Shown in pieces: positions 35,878-43,137 of a DNA stretch of 52,630 nucleotides. The position numbers were made by a program, and so were the translations under genes. Every line of letters starts with the position of its first letter. The stretch's first letter is position 1. The stretch is from Bacteroidales bacterium (GTDB lineage Bacteria > Bacteroidota > Bacteroidia > Bacteroidales > Tenuifilaceae): positions 1 to 52,630 of the forward strand of contig JAQUJY010000010.1 in assembly GCA_028680705.1 (NCBI GenBank). Reading direction: 5' to 3'. A model generated the notes under the pieces. That model was given only the letters and a program-made list of their open reading frames with translations. It was not told the origin of the DNA and did not search any database.

Positions 35878-36633
35878 CTAAAGGATGCCCTCGGGGTTTT
35901 CCCTTATGATCCACTCACGGCTTTCCTCAGACTGTTCCGGGGTAAAGTAGCGACGGAAAAAAAAGGCTGGTACATCCAACGGGATAGAGAGGTTTGCATC
36001 CTGTAGGGCTTTGGCAAATGCCGTAAGGGCGTTTGCAGCCTTTTTTTGAGCCTCCAGCAGTTTCTCGGCTTTGGGGTTGGCGTAATCCCTGAAAGCGTCC
36101 AGAACGGCCTCGATTGCGCTCTCAGGCATAAAAGGCGCGCCCTCATCCGATACGTCAAAGAACTGAGCCAGGCTGATCGAGTCTAATGGCACATTTCCAT
36201 CCTTATCGCGGGTATAAGTCAATTCCTCAAACGTGCCGTAAGTATTACCACCAGCCCAATTGTTGCCCACAATCCCAGTGAATAGCTGCTCGAACTGGGA
36301 TTTGATGCGGTGGATATTCTCCTTGAATATGTCTTCCATGGCAGCGCGCCCGGCAGGGCTTTTGAAAAGCAGCATATCAGCCTCCATTACCTCCCTATAA
36401 GCCTCCTCTAGGGGTTCAAAGTCGCCCGTTATCGCCTGTACTACTATGGCCTTGGTCGGTGTAACTCCAATCTCTTTGATGCTTCGGCACGCCTTTTCAA
36501 GGGCTGGGATATACTTATTCTGATAATCGGTAAGGAACTGCTCAGCTTGATCCCTATTCTGACGGATTACCGTTCTTATTTTGGCTGTCTCCTCTGCTTG
36601 AGGGGCTTTAGCCTTGGTTGCTGTTGTCGTCAT
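35878..36633 (-). CDS. Unknown element protein, 251 aa
   Basis: Largely helical and charged. N terminus low in complexity (TTTATKAKAPQAEETAK), then helices (VIRQNRDQAEQFLTDYQNKY), a Gly/Asn/Thr-rich middle (GNNWAGGNTYGTFEELTYTR, about 125-144), and a Lys/Ala-rich helix (KAEKLLEAQKKAANALTAF) before PAFFFRRYFTPEQSEE. No family recognised. It lies between a 65-aa gene and the head genes, which suggests a particle or scaffold role, but nothing in the sequence proves it. It is intact and has no signal peptide. Confidence 0.65.
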   Translation of the reverse strand: MTTTATKAKAPQAEETAKIRTVIRQNRDQAEQFLTDYQNKYIPALEKACRSIKEIGVTPTKAIVVQAITGDFEPLEEAYREVMEADMLLFKSPAGRAAMEDIFKENIHRIKSQFEQLFTGIVGNNWAGGNTYGTFEELTYTRDKDGNVPLDSISLAQFFDVSDEGAPFMPESAIEAVLDAFRDYANPKAEKLLEAQKKAANALTAFAKALQDANLSIPLDVPAFFFRRYFTPEQSEESREWIIRENPEGIL

Positions 36634-36646
36634 CGGTCAAATGTTG

Positions 36647-36844
36647 TTAAATGGTTTTACCTGCCAGTGGATTTTCGGTCTTATCCTTTACCCACGCATC
36701 TACAGCGGTTGAAAGGTCGCCCTGCTGCTGCTGGTCACTATCGGGTTTTTTTCCTGTTTTCAGGGTTTCCAGCTCGGCTCTAAGCGGCTGTATGGCTGCT
36801 GCCACGCTGTCAGTGATCAGTTTTTGAATCTCTTCTGTGTTCAT
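36647..36844 (-). CDS. Small 65-aa coiled-coil-like protein
   Basis: Helical start (EIQKLITDSVAAAIQPLRAELETLKTG) followed by a Gln/Asp-rich linker and a short C-terminal helix. Small proteins of this kind occur as scaffold or assembly factors in phage operons, but the assignment is open. The promoter region before it carries the GTGGTGCA motif (36880) next to a weak CATATTTG box. Confidence 0.55.
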   Translation of the reverse strand: MNTEEIQKLITDSVAAAIQPLRAELETLKTGKKPDSDQQQQGDLSTAVDAWVKDKTENPLAGKTI

Positions 36845-36949
36845 TGCTTTGTGTTTGTTAAGGGTTAGAAATTTAGTTTGTGGTGCAAATATGGTCCGTT
36901 TTGTTACTTATTATTTGCTAATACACTGGTATTCAGTGATTGGTTTGAG

Positions 36950-37486
36950 TCACGTACAGGACTCGAACGTTATCGAATCCATTCCTAAGCTTGCTGCCTC
37001 GGCTATGGTGATAACCCGCGCACCCACTCTGTTTGCCTTTGTATTTAGGCGTTTAGTATGGTAGTTAACGTGCCTCTTGAGCCGTGTGGACCAGTTGGCG
37101 GTATCTTTGTTATTTAAGACTATCATGATAGTCTTAAAACAGGGTCCGAAATATTTCAGCGTTGTAGTGATCTCCTTGTGGGTAACTTCGCCGTTTTTTC
37201 CATAAACCGTCTTAGTCTCAACTTGCTTTAGAAAACCACCCTGAAGAAGAATTCTCAACCCTCTAAGGGACAATACCTTCATTTGCTCATTTTCTTTCTC
37301 CATTGCTCGCACGCGCGCGCGCGCGAGGGAAACTGCGAATTGCGCACGTTCTTTCTCCCACTTATAGAACACTCTTCGCGAAATACCTGCTAATGAGCAA
37401 ATTTCAGTTATGCTGTGTTTACCTCCTTCGATAAGGTCACAAATCTGCTTCACTACTTTTTGATTGTATTTCGTTCTATTAGGCAT
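36950..37486 (-). CDS. Terminase small-subunit-like DNA-binding protein
   Basis: A 178-residue protein with an N-terminal HTH (KVVKQICDLIEGGKHSITEICSLAGISRRVFYKWEKERAQFA, read in parts, residues ~9-51) followed by LARARVRAMEKE. The C-terminal half has KTVYGKNGEVTHKEITTTLKYFGPCFKTIMIVLNNKDTANW, the strand-helix arrangement of TerS proteins of Bacteroidota phages, where LKNxxPxxW is typical. In satellites TerS redirects packaging to satellite DNA. The gene carries a (CG)7 run in the coding sequence. No large subunit is nearby. It could alternatively be a general regulator. Confidence 0.75.
   Translation of the reverse strand: MPNRTKYNQKVVKQICDLIEGGKHSITEICSLAGISRRVFYKWEKERAQFAVSLARARVRAMEKENEQMKVLSLRGLRILLQGGFLKQVETKTVYGKNGEVTHKEITTTLKYFGPCFKTIMIVLNNKDTANWSTRLKRHVNYHTKRLNTKANRVGARVITIAEAASLGMDSITFESCT
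37312..37325 (-). repeat. (CG)7 dinucleotide run inside the TerS-like gene
   Basis: Fourteen bases of alternating C and G encode the Ala-Arg-Ala-Arg part of the protein. A gain or loss of one unit would shift the frame, so this could be a slippage site. Confidence 0.6.
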
Positions 37487-37537
37487 CGTTTAGGTTTCGT
37501 TAGGTTGTTATAAACTCATTTTTTGGCTCAAAACGGG

Positions 37538-37822
37538 CTAAATTTTGACCTCAGATAGGCTTAAACCTCTGTAATCGAGTTTCACCCTCAACACTTTCCT
37601 GTAGGAGGCTAAAACGGCATCTATTTTTCGTTTTGGAATCACAGCCTCTAAAGGTTTGGTCATGCTTACCTCCAGCGCGTCCTTTCCTTGGCCGGGGCGT
37701 AGGCTTTCTGATTTGCCTATGGTTAGCTGGTTACCAGAAATAGTGATAGTCTTGCCGTTTAGCTGGCACTTCACGCTGTGAATAGTGCAGCAGTATTTCA
37801 GTACGGTTGGATCGATTTTCAT
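37538..37822 (-). CDS. Hypothetical protein behind dnaB, 94 aa
   Basis: Starts at ATG 37822 (an upstream start at 37861 would overlap dnaB by 32 bases), 7 bases after the helicase stop. The protein is beta-rich (KYCCTIHSVKCQLNGKTITISGNQLTIGK; AVIPKRKIDAVLASYRKVLRVKLDYRG). No family recognised. Operon position suggests a replication accessory. Confidence 0.6.
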   Translation of the reverse strand: MKIDPTVLKYCCTIHSVKCQLNGKTITISGNQLTIGKSESLRPGQGKDALEVSMTKPLEAVIPKRKIDAVLASYRKVLRVKLDYRGLSLSEVKI

Positions 37823-37829
37823 TGCGGTA

Positions 37830-39164
37830 TTATTTAAGTGATTCAACAAATTCATCAACATTGTATTCAGGCCACTGGGTTCCCGCCTCTCTAAACCGAG
37901 TCATATCGTGCTGGGGCTTGATCTCGATCATTCCAGTGATCCCTCGCCTGTTCTTAGCGATAATGAGTTGGTAGTTGTTTTCGAGGTCAATCCAAGGGAA
38001 TACCACAATATCAGCATCCTGCTCAATGGCTCCCGATTCTCTAAGGTGGTGTAGCTTGGGTTGTGATTCCGAGGCTTCACGGTTGAGCTGGGAAAGCAGA
38101 ATGATAGGCACCTTGCTCTCGAGCCCTGCCTTCTTGAGCGTTCGGGTCATTAGAGAAACCTGCTGCTCACGAATAGCCTTCTTGTCGGTTGGGGTGAGCA
38201 GTTGGAGGTAATCCACTATCACCATATCGCACTGACCCCTCTTGGCATTTTTGCGGGTGTTGGCTGCGATTTGATCGGCAGTTATCCCGGCCTGATCGTA
38301 CCACAGTATAGGCAAATCGTATAGGTTGCCTGTAGCCTTGTGAATGCTGTTCCATTCACTATCTACTTTTCCATCCCTCAGGCTGGAGCGGTTCACACCA
38401 CTTTCTCCTGCGATCATTATTCGAGTGAGGTCTTCGCTTGTCATCTCAAGGCCGTAGAAGTTTACCCACTTACCCTGCGAGGCGGCCACCTTGGCGAAGT
38501 GTAGCGCAAGGGAGGTTTTGCCCACACCCGGACGGGCTGCTAGTATGATCAGGTTGGTAGGTCTCCAACCCCCGGTGTACTTATCGACCGTGGCGAATCC
38601 AGTTGTTATCCCTGGGGCTTGCCCTTTCTGAGCCTGTATGCAGTCCTGCTCAATCTCGCTTAGGGCTGATTTGATCACCTCGTACTGTGTTCGGCCACTA
38701 TGCCCACCAACGCTGCTGGTAATTTCATCAATGGCCTTGCTAGCATCGGTTATCAGCTCATCAACATCGTTGCTCTCATCAAACGCCTTGGCTTGCAGTT
38801 CTGAACTAATTCTGATCAGCTCGCGAAGCATGGCTTTTTGTGCCACTACTTTTGCATGATACTCCAAATGGGCTGCTGATCCAACCCGTGAGGTAAGGTC
38901 TGCTATATAGGCAGGGCCGCCAATCTCTTCCAGTTTATCTCGACTTTGGAGCTCTTGAACCACTACTAGCAGGTCAATGGGTTTACTCTGTTTTGCAAGG
39001 TTTGCGATTATTTCATATATAGCCCTATTCTCGGCTCTGTAAAAGCTCTCGGGGCGAAGTATGCCCTGCACCCGCTCGAAGGTGTTTGCCTCGATCATTA
39101 GTGCTCCAAGGATTGCCTCTTCAATCTCGATAGCCTGGGGCGGTATTTTGGTGAACTCAGTCAT
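37830..39164 (-). CDS. DnaB-type replicative helicase of the element
   Basis: A 444-residue hexameric helicase. The N-terminal DnaB domain begins MTEFTKIPPQAIEIEEAILG (1-100); the RecA-like C-terminal half has Walker A AARPGVGKTSLA (about 209-220), Walker B DMVIVDYLQLL and PIILLSQLNREAS. It should unwind element DNA during replication. It starts 1 base after the initiator-like gene ends, so the two are coupled. It differs from a full-length chromosomal DnaB in lacking inserts and in its phage-type neighbours. Confidence 0.93.
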   Translation of the reverse strand: MTEFTKIPPQAIEIEEAILGALMIEANTFERVQGILRPESFYRAENRAIYEIIANLAKQSKPIDLLVVVQELQSRDKLEEIGGPAYIADLTSRVGSAAHLEYHAKVVAQKAMLRELIRISSELQAKAFDESNDVDELITDASKAIDEITSSVGGHSGRTQYEVIKSALSEIEQDCIQAQKGQAPGITTGFATVDKYTGGWRPTNLIILAARPGVGKTSLALHFAKVAASQGKWVNFYGLEMTSEDLTRIMIAGESGVNRSSLRDGKVDSEWNSIHKATGNLYDLPILWYDQAGITADQIAANTRKNAKRGQCDMVIVDYLQLLTPTDKKAIREQQVSLMTRTLKKAGLESKVPIILLSQLNREASESQPKLHHLRESGAIEQDADIVVFPWIDLENNYQLIIAKNRRGITGMIEIKPQHDMTRFREAGTQWPEYNVDEFVESLK

Positions 39165-39165
39165 T

Positions 39166-39831
39166 TTAGGTGAGTTTTTGATAGGTTACTTCTTTAGTGG
39201 TTGCAGTGCCGTTCAGTTTGCCTTTTTCCCGTGCAACCCAGCCATTGATTGCTGCTTTCCAGTCTTTCATCTTGTTCCTACCAACTTGCCAGCCGTTGCT
39301 TGAGTAGTGAGAAAGGAACTTCTCAGCCTCAATGGCTGCTTTTAGCGATAGCTGTTTTTCTGCAATCTTAATGGCAAAATAGGCTTCAATTTGTGAGAGG
39401 GTGGGAGGGGTGAAAACCACTCTCTCTTTCTTCTTTTCATTATTAACATTATTGTTTGTGGTTATTTGTTGGTTATTTGTTGGTTGTTCTGTTGGTTGTT
39501 CTGTTGGTTGCTCTATGCCCTTTTGTGGTTGATAAGTCCCCCATTTACAGATAGTTATTACACTAAATTTGCTGGTTGATTTGATGGTTATTTCGTTGGT
39601 TGATTTTAGCCGTTTTAGCGAAGTCCTTATTTTCTGTTCTGACAGCTTGAGTTCTTGCGCAAGTTGCTTACGCCCGGTAACTAGTTCCCCAGCCTCTATG
39701 GTTTTGCCTTGCCACTTCTTAGGCTTGTGATTAGCCTTTAGTAGCAAGTGGATAAACAAGCGAAACGTGTTGGGTTCATTGTACCACTCCCACTCAACTA
39801 TTTGCCTATGTAAACTTATCCAACCTTGCAT
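39166..39831 (-). CDS. Replication initiator-like protein
   Basis: A 221-residue protein. Residues 1-110 form a winged-helix-type unit beginning GWISLHRQIVEWEWYNEPN and continuing LLLKANHKPKKWQGKTIEAG, typical of replication proteins found before dnaB/dnaC genes on phages and plasmids. A low-complexity linker (EQPTEQPTEQPTNNQQITTN, about 116-135) is followed by a C-terminal helical domain (IEAYFAIKIAEKQLSLKAAI, GWQVGRNKMKDWKAAINGWV) of the kind that contacts helicase. Probably the origin-binding or helicase-loading factor. Confidence 0.75.
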   Translation of the reverse strand: MQGWISLHRQIVEWEWYNEPNTFRLFIHLLLKANHKPKKWQGKTIEAGELVTGRKQLAQELKLSEQKIRTSLKRLKSTNEITIKSTSKFSVITICKWGTYQPQKGIEQPTEQPTEQPTNNQQITTNNNVNNEKKKERVVFTPPTLSQIEAYFAIKIAEKQLSLKAAIEAEKFLSHYSSNGWQVGRNKMKDWKAAINGWVAREKGKLNGTATTKEVTYQKLT

Positions 39832-40043
39832 TACGCGTAAATTTTAGTGTGCCTTTCGATCAGACACGGCATTTTTTCTATCTTCTCGATTAGTTGTAGG
39901 GCTTCGGCTTTGCTCCCTCTAAATGATAGCAGGCACCCAGCAAAATTCACTTTGTTTATGGGCTTGTTGAGGTCAACTGGGTAAGCATAACCGGTGTCCA
40001 TATCGGCTATTATGCCGAACTTTTCTTTTACAGTGGTTTCCAT
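39831..40043 (-). CDS. Hypothetical 70-aa protein
   Basis: Overlaps the start of the initiator-like gene by one base, so it is coupled. Sequence GIIADMDTGYAYPVDLNKPI and a Lys/Glu-rich C-terminal helix; no motif recognised. Confidence 0.5.
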   Translation of the reverse strand: METTVKEKFGIIADMDTGYAYPVDLNKPINKVNFAGCLLSFRGSKAEALQLIEKIEKMPCLIERHTKIYA

Positions 40044-40136
40044 TTCCGCAACTTTATTAAGGGTGTACCCAGGCCTGCAACGGTTGCGGACGTTGCGAAA
40101 TAATTGGCCTGGTATGTGGATGTGGGTTTCATTTTC

Positions 40137-40433
40137 TTATTTTTTTTCGAGAAGTGCCTCTATATCGCTCTTGCGGTACCGACAGCGCCCCCCTGTTTTA
40201 ATGGGTTCCAGGTAGCCGTTTTTTTGCCAACGGAATAGGGAGGTACGACTCACCTTTAGAAAACTCATGGCCTCTGTAACCGTGAGTAGTTCGTCTTCGG
40301 TTTTGGTTAGCTCCTTTTGCTGGCTAAGCTGCTTCTGTACTATCTCTTCGTGAAAGAGTCTCAAGTCCCCAATGCTAACCTGTACGGTTAGGTTTGCGGC
40401 TTCTGGTAGGGTTAATAATTCTGCTATTTTCAT
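40137..40433 (-). CDS. Excisionase/MerR-type HTH protein
   Basis: A 98-residue protein; ATG 40433 is preferred to an upstream frame start at 40490 that would run into the operator region. The C-terminal half is a classical helix-turn-helix: LLTVTEAMSFLKVSRTSLFRWQKNGYLEPIKTGGRCRYRKSDIEALL, the excisionase/MerR pattern with the R-Y-R-K-S-D-I wing. Candidate directionality factor for the integrase or regulator of the replication genes, which follow it. Confidence 0.8.
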   Translation of the reverse strand: MKIAELLTLPEAANLTVQVSIGDLRLFHEEIVQKQLSQQKELTKTEDELLTVTEAMSFLKVSRTSLFRWQKNGYLEPIKTGGRCRYRKSDIEALLEKK

Positions 40434-40508
40434 TTTTTGTATATTTTTGAATATGATAGCAAAATTAGCCCCACTCATTTCGCTAAACAACTGTAAATCA
40501 GAGTTATA

Positions 40509-40538
40509 TTATACACAAAATATATAATAAGTGTATAA
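40509..40538. promoter_or_regulatory. Inverted repeat in AT-rich DNA ahead of the replication genes
   Basis: TTATACAC (40509-40516) and GTGTATAA (40531-40538) enclose 14 AT-only or nearly AT-only bases. It sits between the upstream terminator and the HTH gene. Candidate operator or origin core. Confidence 0.5.
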
Positions 40539-40552
40539 TAACTAAAAACAAA

Positions 40553-40590
40553 ACACCCCAAAACCTCAAATATTAAGGCTTGTGGGGTGT
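40553..40590 (-). terminator. Terminator of the integrase operon
   Basis: ACACCCCA (40553-40560) pairs with TGGGGTGT (40583-40590), wide loop; on the minus strand it is followed by TTTTGTTTTT. It separates integrase genes from replication genes. Confidence 0.7.
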
Positions 40591-40619
40591 ATAAAAAGAT
40601 GTATAATATTTTTAGGGGG

Positions 40620-40814
40620 CTAAAACTGCCTTACCCTATGGTATTTGAAGTAGTAGTGAAAAGCGATCTTTTGCTCTATCCTTACGATCAGCCAATTATC
40701 TTTAAACGAAACAACCTCGATTGCGATTTGGCCCAGCTGGAGGTATTGCTGGGCGAACTTGGCAAGCCGTTCTTTTACCTCACTTGGTAGAGGTAGCAAG
40801 TCAAGGTTTTTCAT
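40620..40814 (-). CDS. Hypothetical 64-aa protein
   Basis: ATG 40814 overlaps the upstream stop as ATGA. Sequence KNLDLLPLPSEVKERLAKF, then VVSFKDNWLIVRIEQKIAFH. No motif recognised. Third gene of the integrase operon. Confidence 0.5.
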   Translation of the reverse strand: MKNLDLLPLPSEVKERLAKFAQQYLQLGQIAIEVVSFKDNWLIVRIEQKIAFHYYFKYHRVRQF

Positions 40815-41620
40815 GGCTTTTGCCTTTTTTGGAGGGAACACTTGTTCGTCTCGGGATCCGTCTCAATTGAGTATTGTTTCAATATGTTGTATATTGTGCC
40901 AGCCCCTTTTGCCGACTTTTTCCTATGGTCACCCGTTAGTTTTGAACCATCGGGAATCGCTATGTTTTGATTAAAATTCCATATTTCGCTCTTCCCGTTT
41001 TCATCTTTAATTTGTCCTTTGTTTAACCACAGGGCAAACTTATATGCATCAGCCTTGTCGTATGCACCACCTCTTCCCTTGGCAATCCATTGTCCTTTTT
41101 CCTTTGCCCTTCTGGTGGTGATTAAACTCTCAAGGCTCTCAAGGGTGATGCCTAAATATGGTTTTAGTTCATTATGCAAGTTGACAAAGGTAAGATTAGG
41201 CTTATTTGCATCTTCTTTCAGAAAGTTCAGGTATTGCGTTCCTCTAATGTAAGCCTCGTGTCTGTAGATGTGTTTTTCATCAGCACCTGTATTCTCAATC
41301 TGTTTAAGCAGGTCTTCAAATATTGATTTTTCATATTTGACAAACTCCTTCTGGTTAATAATTGGAGTACAAATCTTCTCTTCTCTAAAACGGTTCTCAA
41401 ACATTTGGGAGTACTCTCTTTCTGCGTAGTATGTTCTGCTTACCTCCTTGGAGTAGGGTATCGTAATCCCGTCCCTGGTTTTTTTTTTCGTAACTGTTTC
41501 ACGGTTCTTTACAAACAGCATATCTAGGGCCCTGAGCAAGACAATGGCCCTTTTTGTGTTCTCTTCTGCTGGCTGCTCATTCTCAGATTTTGGCGGCCAA
41601 TCCAATGGTTTTCCTTTCAT
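40811..41620 (-). CDS. Unknown element protein coupled to the integrase
   Basis: A 269-residue basic protein sharing ATGA with the integrase stop (41617-41620) and with the next gene. It has a charged N terminus (EKRAIVLLRALDMLFVKNRE-like), a helical middle (KSIFEDLLKQIENTGADEKH) and a Gly-rich C-terminal region (KAKEKGQWIAKGRGGAYDKADAY-like). No family recognised. Its place between integrase and a small gene suggests a role in integration, excision or lysogeny. Confidence 0.65.
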   Translation of the reverse strand: MKGKPLDWPPKSENEQPAEENTKRAIVLLRALDMLFVKNRETVTKKKTRDGITIPYSKEVSRTYYAEREYSQMFENRFREEKICTPIINQKEFVKYEKSIFEDLLKQIENTGADEKHIYRHEAYIRGTQYLNFLKEDANKPNLTFVNLHNELKPYLGITLESLESLITTRRAKEKGQWIAKGRGGAYDKADAYKFALWLNKGQIKDENGKSEIWNFNQNIAIPDGSKLTGDHRKKSAKGAGTIYNILKQYSIETDPETNKCSLQKRQKP

Positions 41621-42936
41621 TGCTCTAGCATTTTAACAAGTTCGGCTTTCATATTCTCATCAATCTCACGGTACCGGGCAAAGGCCTTGCTCCCGTACTT
41701 ATGCCCACTGAGCGCGCCCACTAGGTTTGGGTCTTTTACTTGGCGGTACAGGTTGCCAACAAAGCACCGTCGGGCAAGGTGAGAGCTGGCAACCTCGTTA
41801 ATGGGGCGTTGCTCAGGCTCGCGGGTGGTGGGGTTCAACCAGGTGATAATGCGAGTAATCCCAGCGGCCTCAAACATATCCTTTATGTAATCGTTATAGC
41901 GCTGCGAGGTGATGAAAGGCAGTAACCCACGCCCCTCATAATCCTTGTAGCGCTCTAGTATCTCTTTGGCTATGGAGTTGAGGGGCACACGAACCGTTAT
42001 AGGGTTGCCGTTTTTGGTTTTTCTGGCAACATACTCAATGGCTCCGTTTATTACATTGGCCTTGGTCATCAGCAAGAGGTCACCTACCCGGCAGCCGATC
42101 AGGCACTGGAAAACGAATATGTCGCGCTGGGTTGCTAGCTGGGGGTTGTGGGAAAAATCAGCGTTGTATAGGGCGTTCCGTTCATCAACTGATATGTAGT
42201 AGGGCGTTCCATAGACCGACTCCTCAACCCTGTACTTTCGGAAGGGGTTATTGGTTGTTTTGCCATTGTCAACAGCCCAAATGTAGAAAGTCCGGAACTT
42301 CACAAAGATGCCGTTAATCGTATTTTGCCCCCTCGGTTTAGGGGTGCGGGTCTCTGGAACTGCCTCGTATATTTTTGGGTATCGCTCAAAGATTTTGTGC
42401 TCATTCACTAGGAATTCTTCAAATTTTTGTAGGGTATTGGCCGTGATCCCGTCGAGGGTCAGCTCAAATTCCCCTCTTATTTTTTCATAGAGTTCAAAAC
42501 GCTTCAACGCCCGTTTTATAACCATAAAGGCACGCTTTCGGGATTCAGCCAGTTTTTTTGTCTTTAGAAACTCATTCCACACCTCAAAGAAGGTTTGGGG
42601 GGTAAGGCTTAAGTCATACTTCTCGGGGTGTAGGGTCTTATCTACTTCTATTTTAAACTTATCTGTAGTTATTGGCTCATTTAGAGGCATTGAGCGGTAA
42701 ACATCCAGTAGCAACTTTTTGTAGTTTGCTACGTTCTGGTTGAACTCGGCGCGCTTGGCTGTATCGTAAACGATTTTTGCCTTGATCTCCTGTTTTTTTG
42801 CATCCCAAACGGTGGGGTTTACCTCCAAAGGGCTTTTGTAGAATAGCTGTGTTTCGCGACCATCCCTAAGCCTAAATCGAACATTGGCCCTGTCGGTTTT
42901 TTTGGAAGTACGAATAAAAGCTGTGACTGTTGCCAT
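41617..42936 (-). CDS. int: Tyrosine recombinase (integrase)
   Basis: A 439-residue phage-type integrase. An N-terminal arm-binding domain (RFRLRDGRETQLFYKSPLEV, KKQEIKAKIVYD) and a core-binding domain (about 110-225) precede the catalytic domain with R283 (GCRVGD), H386-x-x-R389 (SSHLARR), H412 (SGHKYGSKA) and the nucleophile Y422 (FARYREI). It should drive recombination between the two tRNA-end repeats. A full consensus promoter with an overlapping inverted repeat lies directly upstream. Confidence 0.95.
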   Translation of the reverse strand: MATVTAFIRTSKKTDRANVRFRLRDGRETQLFYKSPLEVNPTVWDAKKQEIKAKIVYDTAKRAEFNQNVANYKKLLLDVYRSMPLNEPITTDKFKIEVDKTLHPEKYDLSLTPQTFFEVWNEFLKTKKLAESRKRAFMVIKRALKRFELYEKIRGEFELTLDGITANTLQKFEEFLVNEHKIFERYPKIYEAVPETRTPKPRGQNTINGIFVKFRTFYIWAVDNGKTTNNPFRKYRVEESVYGTPYYISVDERNALYNADFSHNPQLATQRDIFVFQCLIGCRVGDLLLMTKANVINGAIEYVARKTKNGNPITVRVPLNSIAKEILERYKDYEGRGLLPFITSQRYNDYIKDMFEAAGITRIITWLNPTTREPEQRPINEVASSHLARRCFVGNLYRQVKDPNLVGALSGHKYGSKAFARYREIDENMKAELVKMLEQ

Positions 42937-42953
42937 AATGTTTGAAAAGTAGT

Positions 42954-42991
42954 GTGGTGCAAATATACTTTATTTGCACCACAAATGCAAA
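42954..42991 (-). promoter_or_regulatory. Integrase promoter with overlapping inverted repeat
   Basis: On the minus strand TTTG (42991-42988), 20-base spacer and TATATTTG (42967-42960). The inverted repeat GTGGTGCAAATA / TATTTGCACCAC (42954-42982, 5-base spacer) lies across the -7 box and spacer, so a protein bound there would block the promoter. The same 8-base core recurs at the left end. Confidence 0.75.
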
Positions 42992-43137
42992 CATTTACGC
43001 AACAATGTAACTATATTTGTAACATCACAATAAATAAAAAGTGATGCAAAAGGGTGTTTAACAAACAGAAATACAAATAAATACGATAGTTGTTAATTGT
43101 AACACCATTTTTATGAACATATGCACCCAGTTACGAT

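Noticed and set aside
36955-36985. A tRNA T-arm-like sequence (TTCGAGTCCTGTA on the minus strand) at the end of the TerS-like gene
   Set aside because: No acceptor or anticodon partner is present and the bases encode the C terminus in frame; chance resemblance.
40028-40132. 34-codon frame between the 70-aa gene and the HTH gene
   Set aside because: Overlaps the 70-aa gene start, with no ribosome site or recognisable pattern.
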